A stretch of DNA of 64,000 bases from Novosphingobium sp. FSW06-99 (GTDB taxonomy: Bacteria; Pseudomonadota; Alphaproteobacteria; Sphingomonadales; Sphingomonadaceae), in contig NZ_KQ954251.1 in assembly GCF_001519065.1 (NCBI RefSeq), positions 496,001-560,000 on the forward strand. The letters run 5' to 3'. Below the pieces are notes generated by a model. That model was not told the origin of the DNA and did not search any database. It saw only the letters and a program-made list of their open reading frames with translations. This document shows, piece after piece, positions 62,380 through 64,000 of this stretch; within the stretch, counting starts at the first letter, position 1, and each line of letters begins with the position of its first letter. The translations under genes and the position numbers were made by a program.

Positions 62380-62404
62380 GCCGGTCAGGTTGCACTTGAC
62401 CGGC
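62380..62404. promoter_or_regulatory. Hairpin carrying an iteron-type motif
   Basis: GCCGGTCA (62380-62387) pairs with TGACCGGC (62397-62404); the loop contains GGTTGCAC. The 11-mer GGTTGCACTTG (62388-62398) is identical to 49459-49469 in the iteron array. It lies upstream of the HTH gene and could be an operator or, less likely, a terminator. Confidence 0.45.
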
Positions 62405-62473
62405 CCCACCCCACCCCGCCACACTCCCCCGCGCGCCGGCACCCGCCGCGTGACCTGGTCAAAAGGACCGAAC

Positions 62474-62821
62474 ATGGATACCGAAACCCAGCGTGAAATC
62501 TTCCGTCAGGCCGTCGATCTGCTCGGCGGCCAGCGCGCCACCGCCGCCATCCTGAATATCTCTGAACGCTCGATGCGCATGCTATTGGCGGGCGAACGCC
62601 GCCTGCACACCCGCTTTCTGGAAGAAGTGTGCCGGGAACTGCTCGACCGCGCCGCCCGCATGCGCGCGATCGAGCGTCAGCTTTCGCCTGCCTTTACCGA
62701 AAACCACACCCCCGATCAGGCCCGTCCGCCCCGCCACGATGGCCACGCCGATGCCCAGCGCGCCCGCGCCGCCGAAGTGAACGCCATGGCCGCGCGCCTC
62801 GGCCTCACGCCAAAGGGCTGA
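62474..62821 (+). CDS. Small helix-turn-helix phage protein
   Basis: The 115-residue product has a helix-turn-helix-like first half (FRQAVDLLGGQRATAAILNI, then SERSMRMLLAGERRLHTRFL), similar to small phage regulators of the YdaS type, and a disordered basic tail. It is 5 bp upstream of the integrase, so it may act as excisionase or regulator of integration. Start ATG 62474 is preceded by AAAGGA. Confidence 0.75.
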   Translation: MDTETQREIFRQAVDLLGGQRATAAILNISERSMRMLLAGERRLHTRFLEEVCRELLDRAARMRAIERQLSPAFTENHTPDQARPPRHDGHADAQRARAAEVNAMAARLGLTPKG

Positions 62822-62826
62822 TCGCC

Positions 62827-64000
62827 ATGGCCCAGATCCGCATCCCCTGTCTGGTCGGCAAAACCAACAAGGCTGGCGTCACAAGCTGGTACTGGCAACC
62901 CAGCGCCACACTCGCCCGCGCCGGATGGAAACCCCTGTCTCTCGGCAAGGACGAAGGCGCCGCGATCGCCGGCGCCCGCACGCGCAACGCCGAAGTCGCC
63001 GCGTGGAAATCCGGCGCCCCGATGCCCGGCGCGATCAAGCCAAAGCCGCAGGGCGGCACCGTCAACGCCCTGATCGACCGCTATCGCCGCGACGTGATCG
63101 AGGGCATCAACCCCGCCACCGGCAAAGCGCGGCTGAAACCCAAAACCGCCGAAACCTATGAAATCGCGCTGCGCCGCATAGAGGCATGGGCGGGCAAGCA
63201 TCCCGTCGCCTATATCACCCCCGCGCGCGTGCGCGCCCTGCGCGATGCCACGGCAAAGCCGGTCGATCAGGGCGGCATCGGCCACGCCCCCGCGTTCAAC
63301 ATGCTTAAGATCCTGCGCCAGCTTTTCGCCTTCGCCGAACGGGTCGATATCATCCCGCCCGGCGCCAATCCCGCACGCAGCTTCGACCTGGGCGCACCAG
63401 CGCCGCGCCGCCACGTGTGGGAGGCAGAGGACGAGGGCTGCTTCATCACCGCCGCCTATGCCCTCGGCCTGCCCGGCATGGCGCTGGCGATGGAACTGGC
63501 GCTCTACACCGCCCAGCGTGAAGGCGATCTGATCGCGTTCAACGAACACCAGTTGCAGTCGATCGAGCTGCACGACGCCCCCGTGCGCGCGCGTTTCACA
63601 GGGCCGGATGGTGAAGTCATGGGCTGGGTTATGCATCAGCAAAAGACCAGCTCCGACGAGGCTGTCACCAGCATGGAAATCCCGTTCGATCCCAAGCTGC
63701 GCGCCAAGGTTGAAACCGCGATCCGCACCAACCGCGCGCGCGATCGCGCCGCCGATCCGCAACGCTTGCTGACTTATGTCCTGGTCGACGATCGCACGGG
63801 CCTGCCCTGGAAAAAGCGCCCCTTCATCCAGGCGTGGCGCGACGTGATCGAACACGCCGTCAAAACCACCGGCCGCACCCAGATGCGCGACCTGGTCTGG
63901 CACGATCTGCGCCGCACCCGCGTGGTACGCCTGCGCCGCCGTGGCATGATCCCCGCCATGATCGCCAGCATCACCGGCCACAGCCTGCAAAGCATCAACA
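62827..64000 (+). CDS. int: Tyrosine-type phage integrase (3' end beyond window)
   Basis: The visible 391 residues show an N-terminal arm-binding part, a core-binding domain (about 75-195, TAETYEIALRRIEAWAGKHP) and the catalytic domain. Visible catalytic-domain motifs are the first arginine region TAQREGDLIAF (near 226-236), HDLRRTRV near 358-365 and GHSLQSIN at the edge. The catalytic Tyr should follow within about 20-30 residues and is outside. The enzyme would recombine the phage with the tRNA-Arg gene at 24128. Start ATG 62827 is 5 bp after the HTH gene. Confidence 0.93.
   Translation, partial: MAQIRIPCLVGKTNKAGVTSWYWQPSATLARAGWKPLSLGKDEGAAIAGARTRNAEVAAWKSGAPMPGAIKPKPQGGTVNALIDRYRRDVIEGINPATGKARLKPKTAETYEIALRRIEAWAGKHPVAYITPARVRALRDATAKPVDQGGIGHAPAFNMLKILRQLFAFAERVDIIPPGANPARSFDLGAPAPRRHVWEAEDEGCFITAAYALGLPGMALAMELALYTAQREGDLIAFNEHQLQSIELHDAPVRARFTGPDGEVMGWVMHQQKTSSDEAVTSMEIPFDPKLRAKVETAIRTNRARDRAADPQRLLTYVLVDDRTGLPWKKRPFIQAWRDVIEHAVKTTGRTQMRDLVWHDLRRTRVVRLRRRGMIPAMIASITGHSLQSIN

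Noticed and set aside
62716..63990. A 424-codon minus-strand frame opposite the integrase
   Set aside because: The plus strand encodes integrase motifs in the right order; the minus frame is a GC-rich shadow.

Overview
The window (about 65% GC) is chromosomal DNA of an alphaproteobacterium, most likely a sphingomonad. The evidence is a GcrA cell-cycle regulator, an HspQ homologue, and the order rimP-nusA-ylxR-infB...rbfA...truB-rpsO-pnp. I ran no searches, so all family names rest on motifs, length and gene order.

Host part, 1-24204. A small membrane protein, tRNA-Ser(CGA), hspQ, an ABC-2 permease, gcrA, a diguanylate cyclase and a glyoxalase-fold protein lead to a long leftward operon of translation and RNA-metabolism genes (16997 down to 4832). 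Between infB and truB this operon carries a DUF1697 gene, thymidine kinase, an acetyltransferase and an M50 protease. Next comes a rightward micro-operon with a near-consensus sigma-54 promoter driving a 33-residue peptide and a PspC-domain protein. It is followed by a multi-hairpin convergent intergenic element, a VUT-family transporter, a gamma-butyrobetaine-dioxygenase-like / class II aldolase / LysR cluster, a secreted protein, a gamma-glutamyltransferase and tRNA-Arg(TCT).

Prophage, 24128 to beyond 64000. The tRNA-Arg gene is the probable attachment site. A temperate podovirus-like prophage starts there and runs off the right edge inside its tyrosine integrase gene, so the second attachment site is not seen. 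Its late genes all read leftward (48650 to 24374): terminase, portal, Bbp19-like protein, scaffold, capsid, T7-like tail tube proteins A and B, a gp13-like acyltransferase, internal virion (ejection) proteins including one with a transglycosylase domain, tailspike, then lysis genes ending in an Rz spanin with Rz1 nested out of frame. Gene order resembles T7, but there is no phage RNA polymerase gene in the window, and the head genes look more like Bordetella BPP-1-type phages.

The control region, 48651-49869, has no convincing gene. It holds the most striking signal of the window: twelve TGCAACC/GGTTGCA sites placed with exact two-fold mirror symmetry over 246 bp (49229-49474), with 11-bp helical phasing, AT-rich arms and an alternating purine-pyrimidine centre. 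I infer a replication origin or other large nucleoprotein assembly site. To its right are a promoter with paired CATATG operators, a short rightward operon, a leftward replication operon (Cro-like regulator, two small proteins, Toprim primase, zinc-ribbon protein, DUF927-like helicase), a divergently read CI-like repressor, and a long rightward string of about 20 small genes. Most of these are joined by 4-base stop/start overlaps. The string contains a DHH phosphoesterase and a Tad2-like (DUF2829) Thoeris antidefence protein and ends in an HTH gene and the integrase.
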